19,305 nt of DNA from Hamiltosporidium magnivora (Eukaryota; Microsporidia; Dubosqiidae): NCBI GenBank assembly GCA_004325065.1, contig PITI01000145.1, forward strand, positions 1 to 19,305, read 5' to 3'. Shown here piece by piece: positions 1 to 9,377 of the stretch (positions within the stretch are counted from its first letter, which is position 1; every line of letters starts with the position of its first letter). A program made the translations under genes and the position numbers. A model generated the notes under the pieces. The model was given only the letters and a program-made list of their open reading frames with translations, made no database searches and had not been told where the DNA came from.

Positions 1-88
1 GTAAACAAACCCACTGGAAAAAGACCGGTGGACGGTATTACTAAGGAAGGCCAAGGCTCCCATAGGGCTGTAGTGCCAAGGATGAATG
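1..88 (+). mobile_element. Family-1 dispersed repeat, copy 1 (cut by window edge)
   Basis: This stretch is visibly richer in G+C than its surroundings. It matches the end of the two longer family-1 copies at 12870-13098 (same strand) and 7462-7690 (opposite strand). Shared blocks are GTAAACAAACCCACT, the GTATTACT core, GGCCAA and GGGCTGTAG. The match stops at GATGAATG in this copy, and at the equivalent base in the others, so a real element end lies there. The 5' part is outside the window. The ATGA-like end resembles the short microsatellite tails of RTE-type non-LTR retrotransposons and some SINEs. That assignment is an inference. Confidence 0.7.
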
Positions 89-1596
89 AAAGAGAAGTCT
101 GCAGCCATTAGCCATTGTGTTTATAGATTTAGTAAAACATGAAGAATTGACCAACATATATTGTTAAGTTTCAATTTTTGTTGATATTAATTAAAATATA
201 TTTTAATAATAACAACTGACCAAAATCTGACAGACACTTTTCTGAATAGCTTCGCGAACTTTTTTTAATGAATATTACCTGAAATAGTGCATTCTGATAA
301 TTGGAAAGGTTCTTTGACTAAATATGTAAATATGTAATCTCTAAGCTCTAATATTAAAAAAGTATATGATCTGCGTCATAATCCGAAAACCAAGGTGCAA
401 GTTTAGGGATTAATGAATATCCGCACACGCTCTTGCAAGGAAATCAAGAATAGACCGGTAAAAAAATATTTTCATGCTCAAAGAAGTAACATATAAATAC
501 AACCTTAGAAGACAAAATGCGATTAGTGTTAATCAATATGCGCCGCATATTTAAAAATAGCTACTGCACGATTTATTAAGAAGCAGATGGGGCCAAACAC
601 GATGACAATAAAAATAATTAAAAAAATTTAGCATAAATTCTTCTGCAAATTGATATTTCTGATAATGATAATTGCCTTAACAATAAATTTTTAAATGAAT
701 TTATTTTATATCAGAGCATTTATTTAACGACTCAACAATATTTGAAAATGTTAAAACAGATATGGAGCAACGCTATAATTTTTATACAGACGTTTATACG
801 CATAAAGCTTGGATTGTTCTTATAATGAAAAGCGTGCTGATTTTAATTGTGAAAAATTCAAGTATTTTCTTCGAGATCGTTATATTCTCACTAAGAATTA
901 CGAGACAACTAAAAAAAAGAAATACTATGAAAATTGAATGTTTTCCAAGAAAGATTTTAGACTTATGTTGAGCACGTTGGTTGTTCTTAAATTTTCTGTA
1001 AACTACAAAATGAAGAGAATATTATTGAATTATCTTACAAATGTATCGAAAAAGAAGTAATCATCAAAAAATACGTTTTATTTCAATTATTTGTATTTTC
1101 TTTTTGTTTTCGTTCTATTTGATTATTCTGTATTTGCATTCTTTAATTTTATTTTTCTTTATATAAGTTATAGATCTAAAAGACACTTTATATTTTTAAC
1201 TATTATTTTGATTTGATATATTAAAAAACAAAAAATGGTAGGTGCATCCGAAGGAAAGAACACTAAATACATTTAATTACGTTACATTCCAATACAAGTG
1301 TTTCCGTTTATTACATTACCGCTTGATATCAAAATGTTTTGATCTTTCATAATGTTCGTTTTATTATGAATCTGAAGAAGGAAAGATAGAATGAAAAATC
1401 TATAAATAGCTTTAAGCTGTCAACTATTTTATTTACACTCCTTCGCTTAAAATATATAAAAGGGCAAATTAAGTTATAGGATTAGTTATAATTACTAAGA
1501 ATTTGGATGTTTGTTGATTCAAACTATAAAAGCAAAGTGAAATTTAAAAATAAAATAGAAATTTATGAGGCTATATACAAGTTTATTAAGATGTGA
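89..1596. other. Gene-poor interval
   Basis: No convincing gene is seen. An ATG-led 69-codon frame on the plus strand (762-971) has coding-like stretches, and an overlapping frame (about 821-940) also reads plausibly, which is the look of decayed coding DNA carrying frameshifts. I cannot assign either to a family. The rest is A+T-rich sequence with scattered homopolymer runs. Confidence 0.5.
1582..1587 (-). terminator. Poly(A) signal of the secreted-protein gene
   Basis: AATAAA on the minus strand lies about ten bases past the TAG stop of the 1597-2712 gene. A polyadenylation signal this close to the stop is usual in compact microsporidian genes. Confidence 0.5.
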
Positions 1597-2712
1597 CTAA
1601 TCAAATCCTAAATCCAAATCTTCCCTAAGTCCCAGATAAGGTCTATTACACACACCGCCGTATCTAGGGCTGTTCATTTTTCCGTAAAAAACAGGCGGTC
1701 TAAAGCTGTTTTTATATTCATATCCAGGTATTCCACATCTTTTCTTTATACAACATATGATTTCTCTTCCGATATCTCTAATCAAACAATCCATATTAAT
1801 TTTGATATCATTAATGAATTGACATAGATATTCTGAAATACATCTTATTTGTTGCCCAGCAGCAGCAGCGACAAGTGATTTAAGAATCTTTCCGGTATTA
1901 TCTATTTCAGTAGCAACATCTGCAATCAAAGCAGTTGTAGAATTCGACATTATGCCAGTAATAGCAGTAATCTGTTCGTTTGTTGTTGTGGTAAATAACG
2001 TGTTAGCACCAGTAGAGGCAGTATTTATAAATCCTAAAATGGTAAATAATAAACCACCTGTAGACAAATTCGTGACACTTGCAATGATGTTGGGTTGTGT
2101 ATCTCCAGCCAATATAGTAATCGTAGTAGTAGTACTTTGGGCAGCTGTAGCTAACAAGCTTTCAACACCATTTAAAAGTGCATTATTTGTCTGGTTTATA
2201 TTTGCCAATACATTCGTCAATTCTGTTGCTTCACCCGTATTTATAATGCTAGAAATCTTTGTTTTCAAATTGCTGAGAGCAGTTGCTATTTTTTCAAGAA
2301 GATTTCTATCGGTACGTTCGATACACTCTATCACGGCATTTTTAAAGGCAATTGCTGCTCGATTAAGAACCGGATCTATATTCCTTACAGCACTTTCTAT
2401 AATTCCTTCAATATGGTATATTTCAGTATCAAGTGTTTTGGCAGGTTTAGCTGGAACACATTCTGTTGCTGTAAAACACTTAGTTGCCTTAGTTGGTTTA
2501 CATCTGAAATCTCTACAAACCAATGTGTTGAATCCACAATTTGATTCAGAAGAACTTGAGCTAGAAGAATAGTCGCGACATCTTCTATTATATTCTCTAG
2601 AATCACTACTAGATTCGGCATAACAACGAAAGTAATCATTTCTATTTCCTGTGGATGTTACTACTATGAGGTAGGCAATAGACATCAGAATGAACTTGGT
2701 AATTCCTTGCAT
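1597..2712 (-). CDS. Secreted cysteine-rich protein, polar-tube/spore-wall-like architecture
   Basis: I do not recognise this 371-residue protein by sequence. It starts at a true ATG. Residues 1-22 form a hydrophobic signal peptide (MQGITKFILMSIAYLIVVTS). Residues 30-85 are rich in Ser, Arg and Cys (Cys 30, 45, 59, 66, 71, 79, 85) and include a serine run at about 49-56. After Cys130, residues 131-290 contain no cysteine and are rich in Thr, Ala, Ile and Asn, with N-glycosylation sequons at 173, 215 and 257. The C-terminal part (291-371) has seven more cysteines, including a CC pair at 320-321, and a Tyr/Pro/Gly-rich tail. A signal peptide, cysteine-rich ends and a cysteine-free centre in a protein of this size recall polar tube protein 1, although the centre is not proline-rich. 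A spore-wall or other exported protein is equally possible. An overlapping plus-strand frame (1952-2572) is a shadow. Confidence 0.8.
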   Translation of the reverse strand: MQGITKFILMSIAYLIVVTSTGNRNDYFRCYAESSSDSREYNRRCRDYSSSSSSSESNCGFNTLVCRDFRCKPTKATKCFTATECVPAKPAKTLDTEIYHIEGIIESAVRNIDPVLNRAAIAFKNAVIECIERTDRNLLEKIATALSNLKTKISSIINTGEATELTNVLANINQTNNALLNGVESLLATAAQSTTTTITILAGDTQPNIIASVTNLSTGGLLFTILGFINTASTGANTLFTTTTNEQITAITGIMSNSTTALIADVATEIDNTGKILKSLVAAAAGQQIRCISEYLCQFINDIKINMDCLIRDIGREIICCIKKRCGIPGYEYKNSFRPPVFYGKMNSPRYGGVCNRPYLGLREDLDLGFD

Positions 2713-2850
2713 ATTTTTTCAGATTTCGCACTATTAAATACTTTTTTAGATTCTAGGCTAATCTATTAAGTAAATTATTTTCCTTTTTTGGATGATATTT
2801 AATCAATAAACCTATCAAAATTCTATTCAAATTTATGCTTAAATTCCATT

Positions 2851-3059
2851 TAGAATGTTCTAAGACAAGAAAGTTTCTTTGGCCTAGTGAAATTGAATAT
2901 AAAATTATATCCGATGATCAAAATAGAATGTTCTATCGAAGAATTTTATGAAAATTTTGCTTTAATTTTTTTACTAGAATTTTCTACTTATGAAATTTTT
3001 ATTTGGTTTTTAGAAATTTTATAGAAATTTCCTTTTTAGATCCAAATTAGAATGTTCTA
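2851..3059. promoter_or_regulatory. Cluster of TAGAATnTTCTA palindromes (heat-shock-element-like)
   Basis: Four 12-base palindromes lie at 2851-2862, 2924-2935, 2975-2986 and 3048-3059. Three read TAGAATGTTCTA and one reads TAGAATTTTCTA. Related broken versions continue to about 3120. Each contains GAAnnTTC, the head-to-head pair that makes up a heat shock factor site. The cluster begins about 140 bases upstream of the secreted-protein start at 2712. A regulatory role is inferred; it could also be remains of a repeat. Confidence 0.4.
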
Positions 3060-4077
3060 TTTTGATAAAACTTCTTGCCGCCAGAAAATTTCTATCAAAA
3101 ATTCTAATCGAATATTCTAACTAAACAAAATTTCATCTTTTCATCAAAAATCTATCTTGATATTTTTTTCTAGAAAAACTAGCAGCAGAATCTTAATCAT
3201 TTTATTATTTTGAATTCATACAATTAATTTTAATGTTTTTAAACACACAAGTAATCATTTAACAAAAAAAAATCGAAAAAAAAGAAGCTTTCAAACCTGA
3301 GAGTTTTTGAATTTACGAATTAAAACGACATTAATAGCCAATATAAATTTCAAGTTATCTTATTTATTTATTAAATATATAGTAGGACATAGATAATACA
3401 TATTTTTACAACAATTTTTCTGTTTCTCATTAGTATATTATGGAATTTATATGCTATAAATCTCTTAGTCCAAAGAATTTTAATATTTTTACATAACACT
3501 ACCTATATTTTTAGAGTCCAAGAAGAATATTAAGATTTATTCTATAATTAACTTATGTATTTACGCTTAAACACATTTATTACAAAATGGCTACTTTTTA
3601 CAAGATATAATTAAATTAATTCTTATTATTTTTCAAATTCTTAAGTAAAAAAATCACACAAGAAAACATATCTCCATAAATTTTAAACATATTTGGTTTT
3701 AAGACTTCACTCAGAAGCAAATCTTTAATTAATAAGCTTTTCATTATTTTCGAAATTGTAATTAATATTTAGAAATACAGTAGTCGATTATATTTACTGT
3801 AAAATACAAAAAAATTTGTTTAAATGGATAAATTATGAAGTATCTAATCATTCTATACATCTTTCAGTTGAATATAATTTTTATCTTTACTCAAAAATTT
3901 TTATCTCCAAATTTTTTCAAATAAAATTATTGTATCTAGCTTCATTTAAAATAGTAAAACAACATGGTATTTGTTAAAATCATTGACTAAAGTTATGGCT
4001 TACGAGCAAAAAAATTCAATATTTCAGCTTCTACCGGAAAATAGGGTTAGAATCAAATCAACTACTTTTTTTATTAC

Positions 4078-4240
4078 AAATATATAAAGTATGTTAAATT
4101 TTTAGCTTTTGTCTCAAACCAAAAAATATAAAATTTTTTCTATCTCGTAACTTAAATATATAAAGTATGTTAAATTTTTAGCTTTTGTCGCAAACCAAAA
4201 AATATAAAATTTTTTTTATCTCGTAACTTAAATATATAAA
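4078..4240 (+). repeat. 76-bp tandem duplication (about 2.1 copies)
   Basis: The unit beginning AAATATATAAAGTATG starts at 4078, again at 4154, and begins a third time at 4230, giving a constant 76-base period. The two full copies differ at only a few bases, so the duplication is recent. It lies about 570 bases upstream of the kleisin start. Confidence 0.85.
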
Positions 4241-4808
4241 AATATTTTACAAACAAAATTCTGGCATAAAAAACATATTTTATAATTTAACTAGAATCAA
4301 TTTTTTTACAATATCTTGAAGAGAAAACTGTATTCTTTTGATGTTTTTTTTTATTTTAAATTTTCATATAAATTGAAAAAATTAAACATTTTATTATCAC
4401 TTCTTAACACCGAGACAATTTTATTCGAGAATAAAGAAGAAAAAAAACTTCAATTACCAAACTATAATTATCAAATCATGTATTAAAACAGTTAAAAACT
4501 AGTCAGTATTCAAACTGATTGAAAAACTAATTAAAAATATATTTTACAGTGAAAAAATGATAAAATACCTTTTATATTAAAGGATATCATTTTTTTTTAA
4601 ATTAATACTATAATCACTGCGATTATGCACCCAAATATTACTTGCGCCGAATATATTTTAAAATGAATAAAAAATACTCATAAATAATTTTTGAATCACT
4701 TTCAAGATTTAAAATAAAAGAAATCTAACGTTATTCCATTAATGTAAATATTTGGATTTTAAAAAATGCGCCAAAAAATATATATATATGAGAAAAAATT
4801 TCATATCC

Positions 4809-5915
4809 ATGTCCAATTTGCAAACATTTATATCTCAAGAGAAACATTTATCCTTGGTATGGGATGTATATCAAGATGTACGAAAAGTAACAAAATCACA
4901 AATTAAAGAATTTGAACTTGAAGAAGTAAAACAAAAACTTATACACTATAATACCTTGAGATTGCCTATATGGATAACAAGTCATTTTATTTTAGGAATG
5001 GCTAAGATTTTAGATAAAAAAGGCAAATATATATTTGAAGATATGATGTCTATTATTTCGATAATATCTAAACCACGTCCGAAAAGATCTGAGCATAAGA
5101 ATTTAAGATTAGCCCCACTTTGTAGGATTAAACCAGTTGAACCTTCAGAATTTGCAGCTGAATATGAAAATATTGAAGCGGCAGATTTCTTAAAAGATGA
5201 TTTTGAATTGGAATATGATGGTCCTGAAAACTATTCTCACGTTGAAGAAGCTAGAGAAGCATCAAACATGAACTTAGACAGTGTTATAGGAGAAATGTCA
5301 GCTATGCAATCTAATTCGGTACATTCTAACATAATTCAAAACTCGTTTGTTCTTCACGATTCTCCAAATCAAAGCAAGGAATCTATTGCAATAACAGATC
5401 AAAAAATATCTAAACGAAGAAAAATACAGTTTGATCGAGAAACACAGTTAGATTTTGATGATTTATATTTTAACCAAACAAATGCAAACAACATGATTCT
5501 AAGAAAAGAAAAGAACTTAATTAACGATTTATTTTCTAAAAATATTTCAATTAATTCCTATCTAATCGATATTCTAAAAAAAAAAATTGAAATCGAATCA
5601 AGACAAAGTGTGGAATTTCAACGAGCAGAAACATTACTAGATACCGGATTTGAGCCCGATTTTACCACTGAATATAATTACCCTTCTTTTGCACAGGATG
5701 AATTAGACATGAGTGATGAAAATATATACAACGATTTTTTTACAATCGATTCATTGCCATTAGAATTTACATTTCAAAACATCGTTGAAGGACTTGATAA
5801 TTCTAAAAAAGCACTCGCCTTCGTAGCTTTGTTAGAATTGTGTAACAAAAATGAAATATTTGCTACACAAGATATTTGTACATTTAATGATATTCTTTGC
5901 TGCAAATCCTTTTAG
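4809..5915 (+). CDS. Cohesin kleisin subunit, Rad21/Scc1 (or Rec8) family
   Basis: Kleisins close the SMC1-SMC3 ring that holds sister chromatids together. The N-terminal domain (residues 1-92) fits the family: LSLVW at 14-18, the TSHFILGMAKILDKKGKYIF block at 58-76, and a helix ending in KPRP. Here the family's leading helix and its VW pair have the usual spacing only if translation starts at the ATG at 4809. An ATG at 4788 and a TTG at 4752 are in frame upstream but would add unmatched residues. The acidic, disordered middle (110-200) is followed by the conserved SKRRKIQFD segment (201-209). A C-terminal winged helix occupies about 316-364 (FQNIVEGLD, KALAFVALLELC). The length of 368 residues is short for the family. 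An 11-A run at 5576-5586 keeps the frame. A possible separase site, E146-E-A-R149, is present. Rad21 and Rec8 cannot be told apart here. Confidence 0.85.
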   Translation: MSNLQTFISQEKHLSLVWDVYQDVRKVTKSQIKEFELEEVKQKLIHYNTLRLPIWITSHFILGMAKILDKKGKYIFEDMMSIISIISKPRPKRSEHKNLRLAPLCRIKPVEPSEFAAEYENIEAADFLKDDFELEYDGPENYSHVEEAREASNMNLDSVIGEMSAMQSNSVHSNIIQNSFVLHDSPNQSKESIAITDQKISKRRKIQFDRETQLDFDDLYFNQTNANNMILRKEKNLINDLFSKNISINSYLIDILKKKIEIESRQSVEFQRAETLLDTGFEPDFTTEYNYPSFAQDELDMSDENIYNDFFTIDSLPLEFTFQNIVEGLDNSKKALAFVALLELCNKNEIFATQDICTFNDILCCKSF

Positions 5916-7461
5916 TAGATAACAAGTACTTAAATAAAAATAAAAAAAGACAGTTAAAATTTATATTCTAACTTGCATTATTTATGTAATTTCTAATTTC
6001 AATACCTTGTCTAATATAGTAAAAAATTACAAATAAAACATTTCATTTATTCAATTATATTTGGGTAACAAAATATCAAAAATTACAAGGTTGGATAAAA
6101 ACTTTTGTATTTTAGGTATTTTTGGTACATATTAAGGTTTTAATTTTTTTTACCGTTTTCATTCATAAAACTTGATTTATATTTGTTTTACACTTTCAAT
6201 CTTCTATTTAATTCGATTTATTTCTTAAACTTGAATCTTTTTACTATAAAAAACCAAATTAGATTTTTTTAAAAGTTATATAAAGAATTTCCAGTTATAG
6301 ATATAAGATTTACTGAAACATTTTTAATGAATAATCTTATAGTAGGATATAGATGGATAAACTTGGTTTTTTTATCATTTACCTATAAATAAAGTTAATC
6401 ACCAGCCTTAAGATTAGATATTATAAACTTTTTATAATTTGCTAATATTTCAATCATGATCGCTAATATTTTCATGAAAAGTTAGTTAGGTCAAATTTAA
6501 TACAATTACATCCTTTAATTGCCAAAATCAACAATCATTAAACACTTGGTTAAATCTAAATTGCTAATGAAACGTTAGTTATTTCTAAAAATTTGTAGAA
6601 TTTAATTTATATTATTTAATAGCAAGTTAAACATTATATTATAGTACCTTTGATATAACACATTTCTGGTTTTATTCTATATTTTCGTTATATTAAATTT
6701 CCTTTTGGATTTTAAATGAAGCTTTGTTTCCTTATATTATGCTAAAATAAAAGGTATTTGACCCGTATAGATGATTTGCTTATCACTATCTTCTTGTTGA
6801 AATGTATTAGATGTGGTATATGTATTGTTATGTTTTGCCCGGATTCTTCAATTGTTCCGAATACGGTTAAAACTTTTATATGAGTATGATATTAATTCTA
6901 ATCTCTCTTGTTAAGTAAATATATGGTTTTGATTGTATTTTTAATCTTATTATTCAGATGATTATCCTTTTCTGGCTTAATTGGAGCTTCTAAGAGAAAA
7001 TAGGATACCACCAAAAAATTTCATGTGAGATATAACTATTATAGGTTTTATAAGGTTAGATTATAGAAGTAATCTAAGGTTTTTTGGTAAGAAAACCTTA
7101 CTTATCGAGTTTTTGGTATAAAAAATTTAGCATAACACCTAAATAATATCTTTTCTTTAATAAAAAGCAGCTCAGGTGGTATATATTGTCTATTATAAGA
7201 GTTTTTTCGGTTTTAACTACAATTATATTATTCATTTTTACTATATTATGTTATTTAATTTTTTTTGCCTCGCGTTCATAGATTTCTTGGTAATAAGAAC
7301 TTGTTGTTTGTTCAAAGACTAAATTTATGTTTCTTTATTGAGTTTAAAACGAGAATTATAGTCATATCTTTTAATATTATAGCATATTTGGTATATATTT
7401 CTCATGTTAGCGCCGAAAGTATGTAGTATTTCTCGATGTGTTTTAAATTCGACATTTTATT
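5916..7461. other. Gene-poor interval with decayed-looking DNA
   Basis: No intact gene is seen. Near 6745-6990 the minus strand has two overlapping frames of about 30-40 codons each that read like degraded coding sequence, but I cannot name a family. Two adjacent small hairpins lie at 7056-7077 (arms TTAGATTA/TAATCTAA) and 7076-7099 (arms AAGGTTTT/AAAACCTT). Confidence 0.5.
5933..5938 (+). terminator. Poly(A) signal of the kleisin gene
   Basis: AATAAA lies 17 bases after the TAG stop of the kleisin gene and is followed by a second A-rich repeat of the same motif. Confidence 0.5.
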
Positions 7462-7690
7462 CATTCATAATCGGTACTACAGCCTTGCATGGGCCTTGGC
7501 CTTCTTCAGTAATATCGCTCAACAGTATTTTTCCAGTGAATTTATTTACTTTTTCGGGTTTCATAACAAATTGGTTCAAACGGTTGTTGTTAATCCTACG
7601 CCCAACCCCAACATGAAGAAATAGCCCCTTTTAGTCGCCTATACAACAAGCAGAGAATACACCAAGTCAATTTCGCTACAGGCATGGTTG
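7462..7690 (-). mobile_element. Family-1 dispersed repeat, copy 3
   Basis: Read on the minus strand, this 229-base segment aligns along its whole length with 12870-13098. It runs from CAACCATGCC through CTGCTTGT, GGCGACTAAAAGG, a TTGGG-GTAGG-TAACAAC block and GGCCAAGGCCCATGCAAGG to GTAG-ACCGA-ATGAATG. The two copies have the same total length but differ at many positions, so they are old insertions. In-frame stops in all frames make it non-coding now. The plus-strand frames at 7404-7624 are shadows. It ends in ATGAATGAAT, an ATGA-type tail. A truncated RTE-like retrotransposon or a SINE-like element is the likely identity, by inference. Confidence 0.75.
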
Positions 7691-8124
7691 AAACTGACAT
7701 TCTTTTACTAATGAAAATTACATTACGTTTTTAACAAAAAAAACTTAGTTTAATTTAAATATTTTATATCGCCATATTTTCCTATTTGAAAGAAGAGTGA
7801 AAATTCTTACAAATTCTAACTTTAAGCATTTTTAGGTTGGTTAAATTTATTTTGTGAATAGTAAGCTAATGATTCCTCAATTATTTGCATTATGGCTGTT
7901 GGCTAATTACAACAAGACGCCTGATATTTAAATCCTATAATTCGTAATTCAGTATAATTTGTTTTATGATTATTTTTTCTTATTTTTTATGGAAAACTCT
8001 TGTTAAAATATATGATTATTGGAATTTGAACCAATCGGTGGATAATTTTTAGTTTGCATAGTATTTTTTTCGGCTTTTTTTTCTCTACGCACGAAACTCA
8101 ATCCAAATTTGAATAGAGCTTTTC

Positions 8125-8164
8125 AAAGTCAAAGGCTTGTCATAGACTTTTTTCCTTTGACTTT
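8125..8164. repeat. Inverted repeat / hairpin
   Basis: AAAGTCAAAGG (8125-8135) pairs perfectly with CCTTTGACTTT (8154-8164) across an 18-base loop. The 11-bp stem contains C and G pairs in an otherwise A+T-rich region. It lies just downstream, on the minus strand, of the tRNA-like segment, so it could be part of the body of the same element. Confidence 0.6.
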
Positions 8165-8218
8165 AATATTGTTAGCCCAACACAAACCTTCCTCGTTCGA
8201 AGGATAAAGAGTCTACCT

Positions 8219-8284
8219 ACCAGTTTATTGAACCCATCACTTCGGAATTAAATTCTGATATTCTCATCACTAGACCGATGGTAC
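8219..8284 (-). other. tRNA-like segment (degenerate tRNA or SINE head)
   Basis: On the minus strand GGTCTAGTGATGAGAAT resembles the D-arm/A-box of Glu/Gly/Asp-type tRNAs, and GGGTTCAAT resembles the T-loop/B-box, at tRNA-like spacing. The ends TACCA and TGGTA are complementary, and a TCAGA/TCCGA stem with one mismatch encloses a seven-base loop. The T stem does not pair and the acceptor has only five pairs, so it is not a working tRNA. A decayed tRNA or the Pol III promoter head of a SINE fits, as does chance resemblance. Confidence 0.3.
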
Positions 8285-9177
8285 GTTTTTATAGTATAGA
8301 TAGAATCAAATTATTTATCTTGGTATATTATTTATCATATTTTTCCATCTATATCTTATAAATCATATTATATTATAAAACTTCAGATCAACTGTTTTTA
8401 TTTTTATCTTAGTTGTAATAAATCATCAATATTACGTGTTCATAAATATCTGATGTTTATTTTGGATTATATATACTATGACAAAGGTTTATAATTCATA
8501 TTGAGATTTATATTTAAATTGATCAACGTATTTAAGTATTCTGTAATCTTTGTTACATTATATTTGATAAACATATTTTTAACCATCAGATTCTCTAAAT
8601 ATATGCTTATATTCTAAAAATGTAATATTTTTTTAAATTCTCCTTGTATATTAAAGAGCCTATCTTTGTAAAAGAAACCAATATTCTTGTATTTAAATGT
8701 TAAGTTGTAACAAGTTCGATCAATGTAAAATTATCTATAAAAATGATTCGATTCTATCGTGGAAAATCATATTTCAGTATTGATCTTATCATAATGTAAT
8801 TAATTAAATTTACTCCAAATAATCTATAGAACTAGTATATATAATATAATTAAACTAAATTTAAGAATACTTGAGTTTCAAAACAATTTTCCGATTGTTT
8901 CGGTATATCAGAATTCCTTGTGCGGTTATTAGAATTAAATAAAAAAATAAACTTAAATTTCTTTTTCATCTGATTTATCAACTAAACAGGATTGTTTAAT
9001 CTGACGGTTTAAAATTTTTTATTCAGTTCAAAATTGTTCATACAACCTTATTAGACATAATATTCATGACTACTCGCTTTTTAACTATTTTGACATCGAA
9101 AAATCTAATATTTAAATTATTTTAATGTAAAAAATAATACTTGAATCTTGAAATTTAGAATAAAAAAATATTAAATT

Positions 9178-9258
9178 AAATATCAAATAATCATGATATA
9201 CTACTTATAAGATTAAGTAAATATCAAATAATCCTGATATCTACTTATAAGATTAAGT
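9178..9258 (+). repeat. 41-bp tandem duplication
   Basis: The unit beginning AAATATCAAATAATC occurs at 9178-9218 and again at 9219-9258. The second copy differs by one substitution and one short deletion. It lies about 120 bases beyond the 3' end of the thioredoxin-reductase-like gene. Confidence 0.85.
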
Positions 9259-9377
9259 AAATATATATTTGTTGTCATAGTATACAATTCTGAATAAATT
9301 AAATATTTCTTTATTCTTTATCTACAAAAAAATCTAAAATTACATGTATCTTAATAAACACTTGAAACATTCAAATA

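Larger units (their letters stand above)
2713..4808. other. Gene-free interval between divergent genes
   Basis: This is the shared upstream region of the minus-strand secreted-protein gene and the plus-strand kleisin gene. Apart from the palindrome cluster and the 76-bp duplication it is very A+T-rich, with no frame that looks coding. Confidence 0.6.
7691..9377. other. Gene-free interval
   Basis: This is mostly A+T-rich filler. The exception is a GC-richer segment at about 8080-8290 that carries a strong hairpin and a tRNA-like stretch, listed separately. A 41-bp duplication lies at 9178-9258. No coding frame of interest was found. Confidence 0.6.

Noticed and set aside
1952..2572. 206-codon plus-strand frame
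   Set aside because: It lies wholly inside the minus-strand secreted-protein gene, whose ATG, signal peptide and composition are better. It is an antisense shadow.
4752..4808. Longer N-terminus of the kleisin
   Set aside because: The first codon is TTG. Kleisin spacing from the start to the conserved VW pair fits the ATG at 4809.
8021..8036. GGTTCAAATTCC T-arm-like hairpin on the minus strand
   Set aside because: The stem pairs (ATTGG/CCAAT), but the loop has eight bases and no D-arm or anticodon arm can be placed upstream.
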